Positions 34,222 to 43,063 of a stretch of 64,000 nt of DNA are shown piece after piece (within the stretch, counting starts at the first letter, position 1; every line of letters starts with the position of its first letter). The stretch is from the NCBI RefSeq assembly GCF_003330845.1, contig NZ_CP026121.1, positions 7,297,501 through 7,361,500 of the forward strand, read 5' to 3'. The stretch is from Streptomyces sp. Go-475 (GTDB taxonomy: Bacteria; Actinomycetota; Actinomycetes; Streptomycetales; Streptomycetaceae). The position numbers and the translations under genes are program-made. The notes under the pieces were generated by a model. That model had not been told where the DNA came from. It did not search any database and saw only the letters and a program-made list of their open reading frames with translations.

Positions 34222-35527
34222 GCGGGTGGACGGGCAGGCGCTGGAGGAGGTCGTGACGTTCACGTCCGACCTCGTCCGGATCGACACCACCAACCGGGGC
34301 GGCGGCGACTGCCGGGAGCGGCCCGCCGCCGAGTACGCCGCCGCGCGGCTCGCCGACGCCGGGATCGAGCCGACGCTCCTGGAACGCACCCCGGGCCGCA
34401 CCAACGTCGTCGCCCGCGTCGAGGGCGCCGACCCCACGGCCGGCGCGCTGCTCCTCCACGGCCATCTGGACGTCGTACCGGCCGAGGCCGCCGACTGGAG
34501 CGTGCACCCGTTCTCCGGGGAGGTCCGCGACGGGATCCTCTGGGGGCGCGGCGCCGTCGACATGAAGGACATGGACGCGATGATCCTGGCCGTGGTGCGC
34601 TCCTGGGCCCGCCGGGGCGTGCGGCCCCGGCGGGACATCGTCATCGCGTTCACCGCCGACGAGGAGGCCAGTGCCGAGGACGGCGCCGGATTCCTCGCCG
34701 ACGAGCACGCCGCGCTGTTCGAGGGCTGCACCGAGGGCGTCAGCGAGTCGGGCGGCTTCACGTTCCACGACGGGGCCGGGCGGCAGATCTACCCGATCGC
34801 GGCCGGCGAGCGCGGCACCGCATGGCTGAAGCTCACCGCGCGGGGACGCGCCGGACACGGCTCCAAGGTGAACCGGGACAACGCGGTGACGCGCCTCGCG
34901 GGGGCGATCGCGCGGATCGGGGCACACGAATGGCCGCTGCGGCTGACCCCGACCGTACGCGCCGCCCTCACCGAACTCGCGGCCGTGTACGGCATCGAGA
35001 CCGACCTGACCGACGTCGACGCGCTGCTGGACAAGCTCGGCCCGGCCGCGCACCTCGTCGAGCCGACCCTCCGCAACAGCGCCAACCCGACCATGCTGGA
35101 CGCCGGTTACAAGATCAACGTCATCCCCGGGGAGGCCGTGGCGTACGTCGACGGACGGTATCTGCCGGGCGCCGAGGACGAGTTCCGCGCCACCCTCGAC
35201 CGGCTCACCGGGCCGGACGTGGAGTGGGAGTTCCACCACCGGGAGGTCGCCCTCCAGGCGCCGGTGGACTCGCCGACGTTCGCCCGGATGCGGGCCGCCG
35301 TCGAGGAGTTCGCGCCGGAGGGCCACGTCGTGCCGTTCTGCATGTCCGGCGGCACCGACGCCAAGCAGTTCTCCCGCCTCGGCATCACCGGCTACGGCTT
35401 CACCCCGCTGAAGCTGCCGGAGGGCTACGACTACGGCGCCATGTACCACGGGGTCGACGAGCGGGTACCCGTCGAGGCACTGCACTTCGGGGTCCGGGTG
35501 CTCGACCGGTTCCTGCGGACCGCCTGA
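34214..35527 (+). CDS. M20 family metallopeptidase
   Basis: This 437-residue M20/M25/M40 zinc peptidase or amidohydrolase has the ligand His and Asp in LLHGHLDVVPAEAAD and GRGAVDMKDMDAMI, the catalytic Glu pair in AFTADEEASAEDGAG, the further ligand in VSESGGFTFH, and the last His in YGAMYHGVDERVPVE. The dimerisation lid is LKLTARGRAGHGSKVNRDNA. It overlaps the M55 gene, so both come from one mRNA. Substrates could be dipeptides or acylated amino acids released by the neighbours. Confidence 0.92.
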   Translation: MAERVDGQALEEVVTFTSDLVRIDTTNRGGGDCRERPAAEYAAARLADAGIEPTLLERTPGRTNVVARVEGADPTAGALLLHGHLDVVPAEAADWSVHPFSGEVRDGILWGRGAVDMKDMDAMILAVVRSWARRGVRPRRDIVIAFTADEEASAEDGAGFLADEHAALFEGCTEGVSESGGFTFHDGAGRQIYPIAAGERGTAWLKLTARGRAGHGSKVNRDNAVTRLAGAIARIGAHEWPLRLTPTVRAALTELAAVYGIETDLTDVDALLDKLGPAAHLVEPTLRNSANPTMLDAGYKINVIPGEAVAYVDGRYLPGAEDEFRATLDRLTGPDVEWEFHHREVALQAPVDSPTFARMRAAVEEFAPEGHVVPFCMSGGTDAKQFSRLGITGYGFTPLKLPEGYDYGAMYHGVDERVPVEALHFGVRVLDRFLRTA

Positions 35528-35543
35528 ACGAGTGGGGGAGACG

Positions 35544-37496
35544 GTGCGGACGCTGGCGTACGGGGCGTGGCCCTCGCCCATCGACGCGGCTCTGGCCGCC
35601 GCGCACGACGGGCACCCGGAGTACGTGGGCTTCGTCGGCGACGAGGTGTGGTGGACCGAGCCGCGCCCCGCCGAGGGCGGCCGGCGCACCCTGGTGCGGC
35701 GGCACGCCGACGGCCGGGAGGAGCCGGTGCTGCCCGCGCCGTGGAACGTGCGCAGCCGGGTCATCGAGTACGGCGGACACCCGTGGGCCGCCCTGGCCGG
35801 CGAGGACGGGCCGCTGCTGGTCTTCGTGAACTTCGCCGACCAGCGGCTCTACCGCTGTGAGCCGGGCGGCGAGCCGCGTCCCCTCACGCCGGTGTCCCCG
35901 GTGGGCGCGGGCCTGCGCTGGGCGGAGCCGCTGCTCCGGCCGGAGCGGGGCGAGGTGTGGTGCGTGCTGGAGGAGTTCACCGGCGACGGGTCCACCGACG
36001 TGCGCCGCGTCCTGGCCGCCGTACCGCTGGACGGGTCCGCCGCCCAGGACCGGGGCGCCGTGCGCGAACTCACCGACGACCGGCACCGGTTCCTGACCGG
36101 TCCGCGACTCTCGCCCGACGGGCGGCAGGCGGCCTGGCTCGCCTGGGACCATCCCCGCATGCCCTGGGACGGCACCGAACTGGTCCTCGCCGACATCGGC
36201 CCCGACGGCACCCCGCTCGAGCCCCGGACCGTCGCCGGCGGCCCCGGGGAGTCCATCCCGCAGGCCGACTGGACCCACGACGGCCGCCTGCTGCACGTGA
36301 GCGACCGCACCGGCTGGTGGAACCTCTACCTCGACGGGGAGCCGCTGTGCCCCCGCGAGGAGGAGTTCGGCGGCCCGCTGTGGAAGCTGGGGTCGAGGTG
36401 GTTCACGCCGCTGGAGAGCGGGCTGATCGCCGTCGTGCACGGCCGGGGCGCCACCGCCCTCGGCATCCTGGACCCCGAGACGGGCGAGGTCGTCGACGCG
36501 GCCGGGCCCTGGACCGAGTTCGCCCCCACCCTCGCGGCCCACGGCGAGCGGGTCGTCGCCGTCGGGGCCAGCCCGCGCAGCGCCCACGAGGTCGTGGAGC
36601 TGGACACGCGCACCGGCCACGCCCGTGTCATCGGCGCCGAGCACGACGACGCCGTGGACCCCGCGTTCTACCCGGAGCCGCAGATCCGCACCTTCACCGG
36701 CCCGGACGGGCGGGACATCCACGCCCACATCTACCCGCCGCACCACCCGGCCTGCGTCGCGCCCGGCGACGAGCTGCCGCCGTACGTCATCTGGGCGCAC
36801 GGCGGCCCCACCGGCCGCGCGGGGCTCGTGCTGGACCTGGAGATCGCCTACTTCACCTCGCGCGGCATCGGCGTCGCCGAGGTCGACTACGGCGGCTCCA
36901 CCGGATACGGCCGTGAGTACCGCGACCGGCTGCGCGAGCAGTGGGGCGTGGTCGACGTCGAGGACTGCGCCGCCGTCGCCCTGGCCCTCGCCGAGGAGGG
37001 CACCGCCGACCGGCACCGGCTCGCCGTCCGCGGCGGCAGCGCGGGCGGCTGGACCGCGGCGGCCTCGCTCACCACGACCGACGTCTACGCCTGCGGCACC
37101 ATCAAGTACCCCATCCTGGACCTCACCGGCTGGGGCACCGGGGAGACCCACGACTTCGAGTCCCACTACCTGGAGAGCCTGATCGGGCCGCTCGCCGAGG
37201 TGCCCGCGCGGTACGCGGAGCGCTCGCCCGCCACCCACGCCGACCGCCTCCGGGTGCCGTTCCTGCTGCTGCAGGGCCTGGACGACGTGATCTGCCCGCC
37301 GGTCCAGTGCGAGCGGTTCCTGGCCCGTCTGGAAGGCCGCGAGGTGCCGCACGCCTACCTCGCCTTCGAGGGGGAGGGACACGGCTTCCGCAGGGCGGAG
37401 ACCATGGTGCGCGCCCTGGAGGCCGAACTCTCCCTGTACGCCCAGGTGTTCCGCCTGAACCCGCTCGGCATCCCGACCCTGCGACTCGCCAAGTGA
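35544..37496 (+). CDS. S9 family prolyl-oligopeptidase-type peptidase
   Basis: This 650-residue cytoplasmic serine peptidase has an N-terminal beta-propeller (about 1-390; repeated blades such as VWWTEPRPAEGGRRTLV) and a C-terminal alpha/beta-hydrolase domain. Nucleophile Ser lies in LAVRGGSAGGWTAAASL, Asp in LLQGLDDVICPPVQ and His in FEGEGHGFRRAET. The GTG at 35544 is preferred because GGGGGAG precedes it; a GTG at 35532 has none. It follows the M20 gene by 16 bp and would cut short oligopeptides. Confidence 0.92.
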   Translation: MRTLAYGAWPSPIDAALAAAHDGHPEYVGFVGDEVWWTEPRPAEGGRRTLVRRHADGREEPVLPAPWNVRSRVIEYGGHPWAALAGEDGPLLVFVNFADQRLYRCEPGGEPRPLTPVSPVGAGLRWAEPLLRPERGEVWCVLEEFTGDGSTDVRRVLAAVPLDGSAAQDRGAVRELTDDRHRFLTGPRLSPDGRQAAWLAWDHPRMPWDGTELVLADIGPDGTPLEPRTVAGGPGESIPQADWTHDGRLLHVSDRTGWWNLYLDGEPLCPREEEFGGPLWKLGSRWFTPLESGLIAVVHGRGATALGILDPETGEVVDAAGPWTEFAPTLAAHGERVVAVGASPRSAHEVVELDTRTGHARVIGAEHDDAVDPAFYPEPQIRTFTGPDGRDIHAHIYPPHHPACVAPGDELPPYVIWAHGGPTGRAGLVLDLEIAYFTSRGIGVAEVDYGGSTGYGREYRDRLREQWGVVDVEDCAAVALALAEEGTADRHRLAVRGGSAGGWTAAASLTTTDVYACGTIKYPILDLTGWGTGETHDFESHYLESLIGPLAEVPARYAERSPATHADRLRVPFLLLQGLDDVICPPVQCERFLARLEGREVPHAYLAFEGEGHGFRRAETMVRALEAELSLYAQVFRLNPLGIPTLRLAK

Positions 37497-37530
37497 TTCC
37501 CTTCGGCATCCCCACCCTGGAGCCCGTCTC

Positions 37531-38463
37531 GTGAACCCGCTCGTCCGGCCGCCCCGGCTCGCACCCGGTGACCGCGTGGCCGTCGTCGCCCCCAGCGGAC
37601 CCGTGCCCGAGGAGCGGCTCCAGGCCGGGCTCGACGTCCTGCGCGGCTGGGACCTCGACCCCGTGGCCGCACCCCATGTGCTCGGCCGGCACGGCGCGTT
37701 GGGCTATCTGGCCGGCACGGACGAGCAGCGGGCCGCCGACCTGCAGAACGCCTGGTGCGACCCGTCCGTCGCCGCGGTGCTGTGCGCCCGGGGCGGGTAC
37801 GGGGCGCAGCGCACGGTCGACCTGCTCGACTGGGCGGCGATGCGCCATGCGGGCCCGAAGGTGCTCGCCGGGTTCAGCGACATCACCGTCCTGCACCAGG
37901 CGTTCGCCACCCGCCTCGGCCTGGTCACCCTGTACGGGCCCGCGGCGGCCGGTGTCGACTTCCTCAAGAACGCCCGCGCCCAGGAGCACCTGCGGGCCAC
38001 CCTCTTCGAGCCGGAGTCCGTGCGGACCATCGCCGCCGCGCCCCCGGGCGGTGCCGCACTGGTGCCCGGCCGGGCCCGGGGCGTCACCCTGGGCGGCTGC
38101 CTGAGCCTGCTCGCGAGCGACCTCGGCACCCCGCACGCCCACCCCGGCGCGCGCGGCGGGCTGCTGCTGATGGAGGACGTCGGCGAGAGCCCGTACCGGC
38201 TGGACCGCTGCCTGACCCAACTCCTGCGCGGCGGCTGGCTGGACGGGGTCGCGGGCATCGTGCTCGGGTCGTGGGCGAGGTGCGGTCCGTACGAGGAGGT
38301 GCGCGCGGTCCTCGCCGACCGGCTGGGCCGGCTCGGGGTCCCGGTGGTGGAGGAGTTCGGGTTCGGGCACGGCGAGGGCGCGCTGACGATGCCCCTCGGG
38401 GTCGCGGCCGAACTGGACGCGGAGACAGGGACGTTGACGCTCGACGAACCGGCCCTGAGCTGA
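37531..38463 (+). CDS. S66 family LD-carboxypeptidase
   Basis: This 310-residue serine peptidase of the LdcA family cleaves the bond between meso/LL-diaminopimelate and D-Ala in tetrapeptides from peptidoglycan. The N-terminal block is LAPGDRVAVVAPSGPVPEE; the nucleophile Ser is in VLAGFSDITVLHQAF, after ARGGYGAQRTVDLL; Glu lies in LLLMEDVGESPYRLDR and His in FGFGHGEGALTMPLG. GGAG lies 8 nt before the GTG at 37531. It closes the peptidase run started by the M55 gene, giving the cluster a peptidoglycan-recycling character. Confidence 0.94.
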   Translation: MNPLVRPPRLAPGDRVAVVAPSGPVPEERLQAGLDVLRGWDLDPVAAPHVLGRHGALGYLAGTDEQRAADLQNAWCDPSVAAVLCARGGYGAQRTVDLLDWAAMRHAGPKVLAGFSDITVLHQAFATRLGLVTLYGPAAAGVDFLKNARAQEHLRATLFEPESVRTIAAAPPGGAALVPGRARGVTLGGCLSLLASDLGTPHAHPGARGGLLLMEDVGESPYRLDRCLTQLLRGGWLDGVAGIVLGSWARCGPYEEVRAVLADRLGRLGVPVVEEFGFGHGEGALTMPLGVAAELDAETGTLTLDEPALS

Positions 38464-38506
38464 CCGGCACTGCTGAAATCCCGTCAAGAAACCCTCGTTT
38501 CGGTGA

Positions 38507-38565
38507 TTGACGCGCCCTGACACGTGTCACACCATGACTACCGGCCGGTACCTACTGGTCGGTAT
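38507..38565 (+). promoter_or_regulatory. Hydrolase promoter region with two operator-like palindromes
   Basis: A -35-like TTGACG (38507-38512) is followed by a 17-nt spacer containing the perfect palindrome TGACACGTGTCA (38518-38529) and a weak -10-like CACCAT (38530-38535). A second perfect palindrome, TACCGGCCGGTA (38539-38550), lies near the predicted start of transcription, with an imperfect copy TACTGGTCGGTA at 38553-38564. The TGACAC/GTGTCA half-sites resemble those in the ccr promoter. Regulation is inferred. Confidence 0.4.
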
Positions 38566-38607
38566 CCGGGTTGTCCGGGTGTCGCCGTCCCCACCGTGGA
38601 GGTCCGT

Positions 38608-40386
38608 GTGTCCCGACGCGCGCCCAGATCCCGCGCACTCGCCCTCGCCCTGGGCGCCGCCCTGGCCGCCCCGCTCGCCCTCACCCCGCCCGCGGCCGCG
38701 GCCGCCTCCTACTCCGTCACCCCGCTGAAGTTCACCGTCCAGGCCGGCGGACGGGCCTGCACCGTCGACGCCGACCTCTACCGCCCCACGGGCGTGGACC
38801 GCGACCACCCGGCGCCCGCCGTGCTCGGCACGAACGGCTTCGGCGGCAGCAAGTCGGACGGCTCGACGGACACCATCGGCAAGGCCTTCGCCCAGCGCGG
38901 CTACGTCTCCCTCGTCTACTCCGGACTCGGCTTCGGCCGTAGCGGCTGCCTCATCTCCCTCGACGACCCGGACATCGACGGCGCCGCCGCCGCGCAGCTG
39001 GTGGACTTCCTCGGCGGCAAACGCGCCGCCGACGACGGCACCACCGCCGACTTCGTCACCCTCGACGCCCCCGGCGACCCACGCGTCGGCATGATCGGCG
39101 GCTCCTACGGCGGCGCCGTCCAGCTGGCGACGGCCGCCGTCGACCACCGCCTCGACGCACTCGTGCCGATGATCACCTGGAACGACCTGGCCTACTCGCT
39201 CGACCCCAACAACGCCGTCGGCGGCGCCGGCGTGCCCGGCGTCTTCAAATGGCAGTGGACCAACGGCTTCTACCTCATGGGCGAGGGCCAGCCGCTGCTC
39301 CAGCCCAGCCTCGACCCGTCCCGGATCAACTCCCTCACCTGCCTGCACTTCGTCACCCAGGCCTGCCGCACCGTCCACACCCTCAACTCCGGGAGCTACC
39401 CCGCCGACCGGACCGCCGAGCTGCTCGCCTTCGCGCACCGCGTCTCCCCGGTGTCGTACCTGCACCGGGTCAAGGCGCCGACCCTGCTGGTCCAGGGGCA
39501 GGCCGACACGCTCTTCAACCTCAACGAGGCGACGGCGACCTACCGGACGCTCGCGGCGCAGGGCACCCCCGTGAAGATGATCTGGCAGTCCTGGGGCCAC
39601 AGCGGCGGACTCACCGGCCCGGCCACAGGCGAACTCGACCTGTCCCGGGGCAACCTGGAGACCAGCTACGTCGGCCGGCGCGTCCTCGCCTGGTTCGACC
39701 GCCACCTGCGCGAGCGGACCCGCGTCGACACCGGACCCGCCTTCGCCTACTACCGCGACTGGATCACCGACCCGGACCGCACCTACGCCACCGCCGACCG
39801 CCTCCCCGCCCTCAGCCGCACGCTGTACCTCTCCGGCGACGGCACACTCGTCGACGACCGTGCCAAGGTGGTCCGCGGCAGCCGCGGGTACGCCAACTGG
39901 CCGATCCCCACGAGCCACTCGGAGAACTCGCTGGCCGGCCTCCTCGGCGTGCCGGACTCGTCGCCGCGCGACACCAAGGGCACCTACCTCGACTGGACCG
40001 GCGCACCGCTGGAACGGCCCCTCGACGTCGTGGGCGCTCCCCGGGCCACGCTGAAGGTCCGCTCCCCGAAGGCCGAACGCACGCAGAACTCCGGCGACGC
40101 CGCCGACAAGCTCGTCCTCTTCGCCAAGCTCTACGACGTCGCCCCCGACGGCACCCGCACCCTGGTGCGCCGCCTGGTCGCGCCGGTCCGCGTCCCGGAC
40201 GTGACCAAGAGCTTCACCGTCACCCTGCCCGGCATCGTGCACCGGTACGAGACGGGGCACCGGCTGCGGTTCGTGATCGCGGCGAGCGACGACGCCTACT
40301 TCGGCAACCGGGGGATCAAGCCGGTGACCGTGGTCAGCGGACCGCGGGAGACCGGCGTGCTCCGCCTGCCGGTCGCCGGGCCCTGA
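38608..40386 (+). CDS. Secreted CocE/NonD-type alpha/beta hydrolase (X-Pro dipeptidyl-peptidase-like)
   Basis: This 592-residue secreted hydrolase has a signal peptide (ALALALGAALAAPLALTPPA then AAAASYS). The hydrolase domain shows VSLVYSGLGFGRSG, the nucleophile Ser in VGMIGGSYGGAVQLAT, Asp in LLVQGQADTLFNLNEA and His in WQSWGHSGGLTGPATG. The C-terminal part (about 440-590) is the X-Pro/CocE C-terminal jelly-roll, ending in VIAASDDAYFGNRGIKPVTV. The GTG at 38608 has GGAGG at ideal spacing. It may be a secreted acylase, esterase or dipeptidyl peptidase, and the substrate is open. Confidence 0.88.
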   Translation: MSRRAPRSRALALALGAALAAPLALTPPAAAAASYSVTPLKFTVQAGGRACTVDADLYRPTGVDRDHPAPAVLGTNGFGGSKSDGSTDTIGKAFAQRGYVSLVYSGLGFGRSGCLISLDDPDIDGAAAAQLVDFLGGKRAADDGTTADFVTLDAPGDPRVGMIGGSYGGAVQLATAAVDHRLDALVPMITWNDLAYSLDPNNAVGGAGVPGVFKWQWTNGFYLMGEGQPLLQPSLDPSRINSLTCLHFVTQACRTVHTLNSGSYPADRTAELLAFAHRVSPVSYLHRVKAPTLLVQGQADTLFNLNEATATYRTLAAQGTPVKMIWQSWGHSGGLTGPATGELDLSRGNLETSYVGRRVLAWFDRHLRERTRVDTGPAFAYYRDWITDPDRTYATADRLPALSRTLYLSGDGTLVDDRAKVVRGSRGYANWPIPTSHSENSLAGLLGVPDSSPRDTKGTYLDWTGAPLERPLDVVGAPRATLKVRSPKAERTQNSGDAADKLVLFAKLYDVAPDGTRTLVRRLVAPVRVPDVTKSFTVTLPGIVHRYETGHRLRFVIAASDDAYFGNRGIKPVTVVSGPRETGVLRLPVAGP

Positions 40387-40423
40387 CCTGAGGAGACGCC
40401 GTCGGGGCGGTTACTGTGGCGGG

Positions 40424-40984
40424 GTGCCGCACACCGCATCCCGCTACCTCGCCGAAGGCCCCCGGGTGGGCATACGCCACTTCACCTACGAGGACGGTGC
40501 CGAGTTCACCGCCCGCGCCCGGGAGAGCAAGGACCTGCACCACCCGTGGCTCTTCCCGCCCGACACCGCACAGGCCTACACCGCCTACGCGAGCCGGTTG
40601 ATCGAGGACCCGTCCAAGGCCGGCTTCCTCGTCTGCGAGAAGTCCGACGGGGCCATCGCCGGGTTCATCAACATCAACAACATCGTCGAGGGCGGCTTCC
40701 AGTCCGGCGCGCTGGGCTACGGCGCCTTCGCGCACGCCGCCGGGCGCGGGCTGATGCGCGAAGGGCTGGACCTCGTCGTGCGGTACGCGTTCGGTCCGCT
40801 GCGGCTGCACCGGCTGGAGATCAACGTCCAGCCGCTGAACGCCGCGTCGATCGCCCTGGCCCGGGGCTGCGGGTTCCGCCTGGAGGGCTTCTCGCCGAAG
40901 ATGCTCTTCGTCGACGGCGCCTGGCGCGACCACGAGCGCTGGGCGATCACCGCCGAGATGGTCCGGGAGCCGGGGCGGCGCTGA
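40424..40984 (+). CDS. GNAT-family acetyltransferase, RimJ/RimL-like
   Basis: This 186-residue GNAT protein resembles ribosomal-protein acetyltransferases: GPRVGIRHFTYEDGAEFTAR, the acetyl-CoA region LGYGAFAHAAGRGLMREGLD, then RLEINVQPLNAASIALARGC and GFRLEGFSPKMLFVDGAWRD. The GTG start at 40424 has only a poor ribosome binding site. The acceptor is unknown. It converges on the VOC gene across a repeat. Confidence 0.88.
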   Translation: MPHTASRYLAEGPRVGIRHFTYEDGAEFTARARESKDLHHPWLFPPDTAQAYTAYASRLIEDPSKAGFLVCEKSDGAIAGFININNIVEGGFQSGALGYGAFAHAAGRGLMREGLDLVVRYAFGPLRLHRLEINVQPLNAASIALARGCGFRLEGFSPKMLFVDGAWRDHERWAITAEMVREPGRR

Positions 40985-41042
40985 GACCGGCCCCGGCCGG
41001 ACTGCGAGACCGGCCGCAATGCCGGGACCGGCCCCGGCCGGA
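40985..41042. repeat. Two copies of a 17-bp hairpin-forming repeat between convergent genes
   Basis: GACCGGCCCCGGCCGGA occurs at 40985-41001 and 41026-41042. Each copy contains CCGGCC-CC-GGCCGG, which can fold into a small hairpin. Together they probably terminate both flanking genes. Confidence 0.55.
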
Positions 41043-41043
41043 G

Positions 41044-41391
41044 TCACGGGCGGCGGTCGACGTACTCGTAGACCGACCCGTCCGGGTGCAGCGCGATCAG
41101 GTTGCGGCCCGCCGGTGAGGCGATGGGGCCCGCGATGATGTGGGCGCCCAGTTCGGTGAGGACCTTGTGCGTCTCCTCGACGTCCGTCACCGCGATCGTC
41201 GCGGCGACCTTGCGCAGCAGCTCCAGCTCGGTCGGGGGACCGCTCATCAGCAGGAAGCAGCCGATCGCCGCCACCTGGACACCGCCCCGTTCGAAGCGCT
41301 GGGCCGGGCCGCCCGCCAGCCGCTCGTAGAAGGGGATCGCGGTCTCGAGGTCGTCGACGCAGACGCGCAGTGTGGCACCCAGAATCTCCAT
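41044..41391 (-). CDS. VOC-fold (glyoxalase/dioxygenase superfamily) protein
   Basis: This 115-residue single VOC domain contains LRVCVDDLETAIPFYERLAG, FLLMSGPPTELELLRKVAAT and AGRNLIALHPDGSVYEYVDR. The C-terminal Glu of VYEYVD is the usual metal-ligand position, but the first-half ligands are not clear, so it may bind a ligand (resistance or immunity type) rather than catalyse. It stands alone. Confidence 0.8.
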   Translation of the reverse strand: MEILGATLRVCVDDLETAIPFYERLAGGPAQRFERGGVQVAAIGCFLLMSGPPTELELLRKVAATIAVTDVEETHKVLTELGAHIIAGPIASPAGRNLIALHPDGSVYEYVDRRP

Positions 41392-41506
41392 GCGGACGAG
41401 CCTAGTTGCGTCGACCCGGCCGGGAGATCACTCCACACGATCTCCCCGCGCGCCGGGCACACCGCCCCGGCGTTACGCGGCAGGGGGCGAGGGTACCCGG
41501 CCGGGC

Positions 41507-41977
41507 ATGAAGCCGTTGGATCACCTGGAGCATCTGGACAAGCACCTGGTCGACGAGCTGGCACAGGTGGCGCGCGAGACCGTACGGGACGAACTGCGCG
41601 AGCAGACCCGCAAGCAGCGCCGCAAGGCCGCGCTGTACGCCGCGTCCGGTGCCCTCGCCCTGTACGCGGGCGCGGCCCTCGCGCTCGCCGTGGGCCTGGC
41701 CCTCGCCCTCGGCCTGCCCGACTGGGCCGCGGCGCTGATCACCGCCGTGATCCTGGGAGCGGCGGCGTTCGTGCTGCGCGGCATGGCCCGGCCGTCCCGC
41801 CCGGGCGGCGGGCACGCGGCCGGTGGGCGGTTCCCGGGCCGTGGGGAAGCGGGCCAGGCGGCCGCCGGGGGCATGCCGTATCCGCCCGTGCCGCCCGCCC
41901 CGCCCGCCGGGGCCGCCCCGGGCACCGTGCCCCCGCGGCCCACGGACGACCCGGACGTACCCCACCACAGGGCGTGA
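41507..41977 (+). CDS. Small membrane protein, phage-holin-like (actinobacterial holin-X family)
   Basis: This 156-residue protein has a charged N-terminal helix (LVDELAQVARETVRDELREQ, then TRKQRRKAALYAA), two hydrophobic segments (GALALYAGAALALAVGLALA and WAAALITAVILGAAAFVL), and a disordered Gly/Pro-rich tail (PPVPPAPPAGAAPGTVPPRP). This matches the phage-holin-superfamily III-like proteins common in Streptomyces, which are usually not phage genes. The start MKPLDHLEHLDK is chosen over longer readings. It precedes the SDR gene by 6 bp. Confidence 0.75.
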   Translation: MKPLDHLEHLDKHLVDELAQVARETVRDELREQTRKQRRKAALYAASGALALYAGAALALAVGLALALGLPDWAAALITAVILGAAAFVLRGMARPSRPGGGHAAGGRFPGRGEAGQAAAGGMPYPPVPPAPPAGAAPGTVPPRPTDDPDVPHHRA

Positions 41978-41983
41978 TGCCGG

Positions 41984-43006
41984 GTGCGCACGACAGGGAC
42001 ATCGCACGGGCACGGCCGGGTGGTCGTGGTGACCGGGGCCAGCGGCGGCGTCGGACGGGCCACGGCCCGGGCCTTCGCCGCCCGCGGCGACACGGTCGCC
42101 CTGCTCGCCCGTGGGCGCAAGGGACTCGCGGCCGCGGCGGACGACGTGCGCCGCGCGGGCGGCGAGGCGCTCGTCATCGGCGTGGACGTCTCCGACGCCG
42201 AGGCCGTCGAGGACGCCGCCCAGCAGGTCGTCGACGCGTACGGCCGCATCGACGTCTGGGTCAACAACGCCTTCACCGGGGTGTTCGCGCCGTTCACGGA
42301 GGTCGACCCGGACGAGTTCCGCCGCGTGACCGAGGTGACCTACCTCGGCTATGTGTTCGGCACCCGGGCCGCCCTGCGGCACATGCTGCCGCGCGACCGC
42401 GGCACGATCGTGCAGGTCGGCTCCGCGCTCGCCTACCGGGGCATCCCGCTGCAGTCGGCGTACTGCGGCGCCAAGCACGCCATCCAGGGGTTCAACGAGT
42501 CGCTGCGCTGCGAGCTGCTGCACGCCCGCAGCGGGGTGCGGACGACGATGGTGCAGCTGCCCGGCCTCAACACCCCGCAGTTCGACTGGGTGCTGAACCG
42601 GATGCCGGGCCGGGCCCGGCCCGTCGCGCCCGTGTACCAGCCGGAGGTCGCGGCCCGGGCGGTCGTGCACGCCTCGGCGCACGCGCGGCGCCGGGAGTAC
42701 TGGGTCGGTGGCTCCACGGCCGCCACGCTCATCGCCAACGCGATCGCCCCCGGGCTGCTGGACCGCTATCTGGCGCGTACGAACTTCGACGCGCAGCAGG
42801 ACGAGGGCCGGCCCGACGGCCCGGCCAACCTGTGGGCCCCGGCGGACGGACTCCACGGGCAGGACTTCGGGGCGCACGGGCGCTTCGACGACGAGGCCAC
42901 GGACGACAGCCCACAGCAGTGGGCGTCACGCAACCGGGGCTGGGTGGGCGCGGCCCTCACCGTGGGAGCCGGAGCCCTGGCGGCACGCAGGCTGGTCCGC
43001 CGCTGA
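41984..43006 (+). CDS. SDR-family oxidoreductase with C-terminal extension
   Basis: This 340-residue short-chain dehydrogenase has the NAD(P) motif VVVVTGASGGVGRATARAFA, the structural WVNNAFTGVFAP, the catalytic Ser and Tyr/Lys in VGSALAYRGIPLQSAY then CGAKHAIQGF, and PGLNTPQFDW. It is about 90 residues longer than a classical SDR; the tail ends in a hydrophobic helix (GWVGAALTVGAGALAARRLV), so the enzyme may be membrane-anchored. The likely start is the GTG at 41984. It follows the holin-like gene closely. The substrate is unknown. Confidence 0.88.
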   Translation: MRTTGTSHGHGRVVVVTGASGGVGRATARAFAARGDTVALLARGRKGLAAAADDVRRAGGEALVIGVDVSDAEAVEDAAQQVVDAYGRIDVWVNNAFTGVFAPFTEVDPDEFRRVTEVTYLGYVFGTRAALRHMLPRDRGTIVQVGSALAYRGIPLQSAYCGAKHAIQGFNESLRCELLHARSGVRTTMVQLPGLNTPQFDWVLNRMPGRARPVAPVYQPEVAARAVVHASAHARRREYWVGGSTAATLIANAIAPGLLDRYLARTNFDAQQDEGRPDGPANLWAPADGLHGQDFGAHGRFDDEATDDSPQQWASRNRGWVGAALTVGAGALAARRLVRR

Positions 43007-43050
43007 CCTCTGCCTGCGGGACCTCTGCCTGCGGGACCCCTGCTCGCGGC
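43006..43050. repeat. Short tandem repeat after the SDR gene
   Basis: The 15-mer ACCTCTGCCTGCGGG occurs twice in tandem (43006-43020, 43021-43035), and a degenerate third copy follows. The first copy begins at the SDR stop codon. It looks like a small slippage product. Confidence 0.6.
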
Positions 43051-43063
43051 CCGACGACAGGCC

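Noticed and set aside
41507..41977. Prophage remnant, because of the holin-like protein
   Set aside because: No other phage genes, integrase or attachment sites are nearby; such holin-like proteins are common chromosomal genes in Streptomyces.
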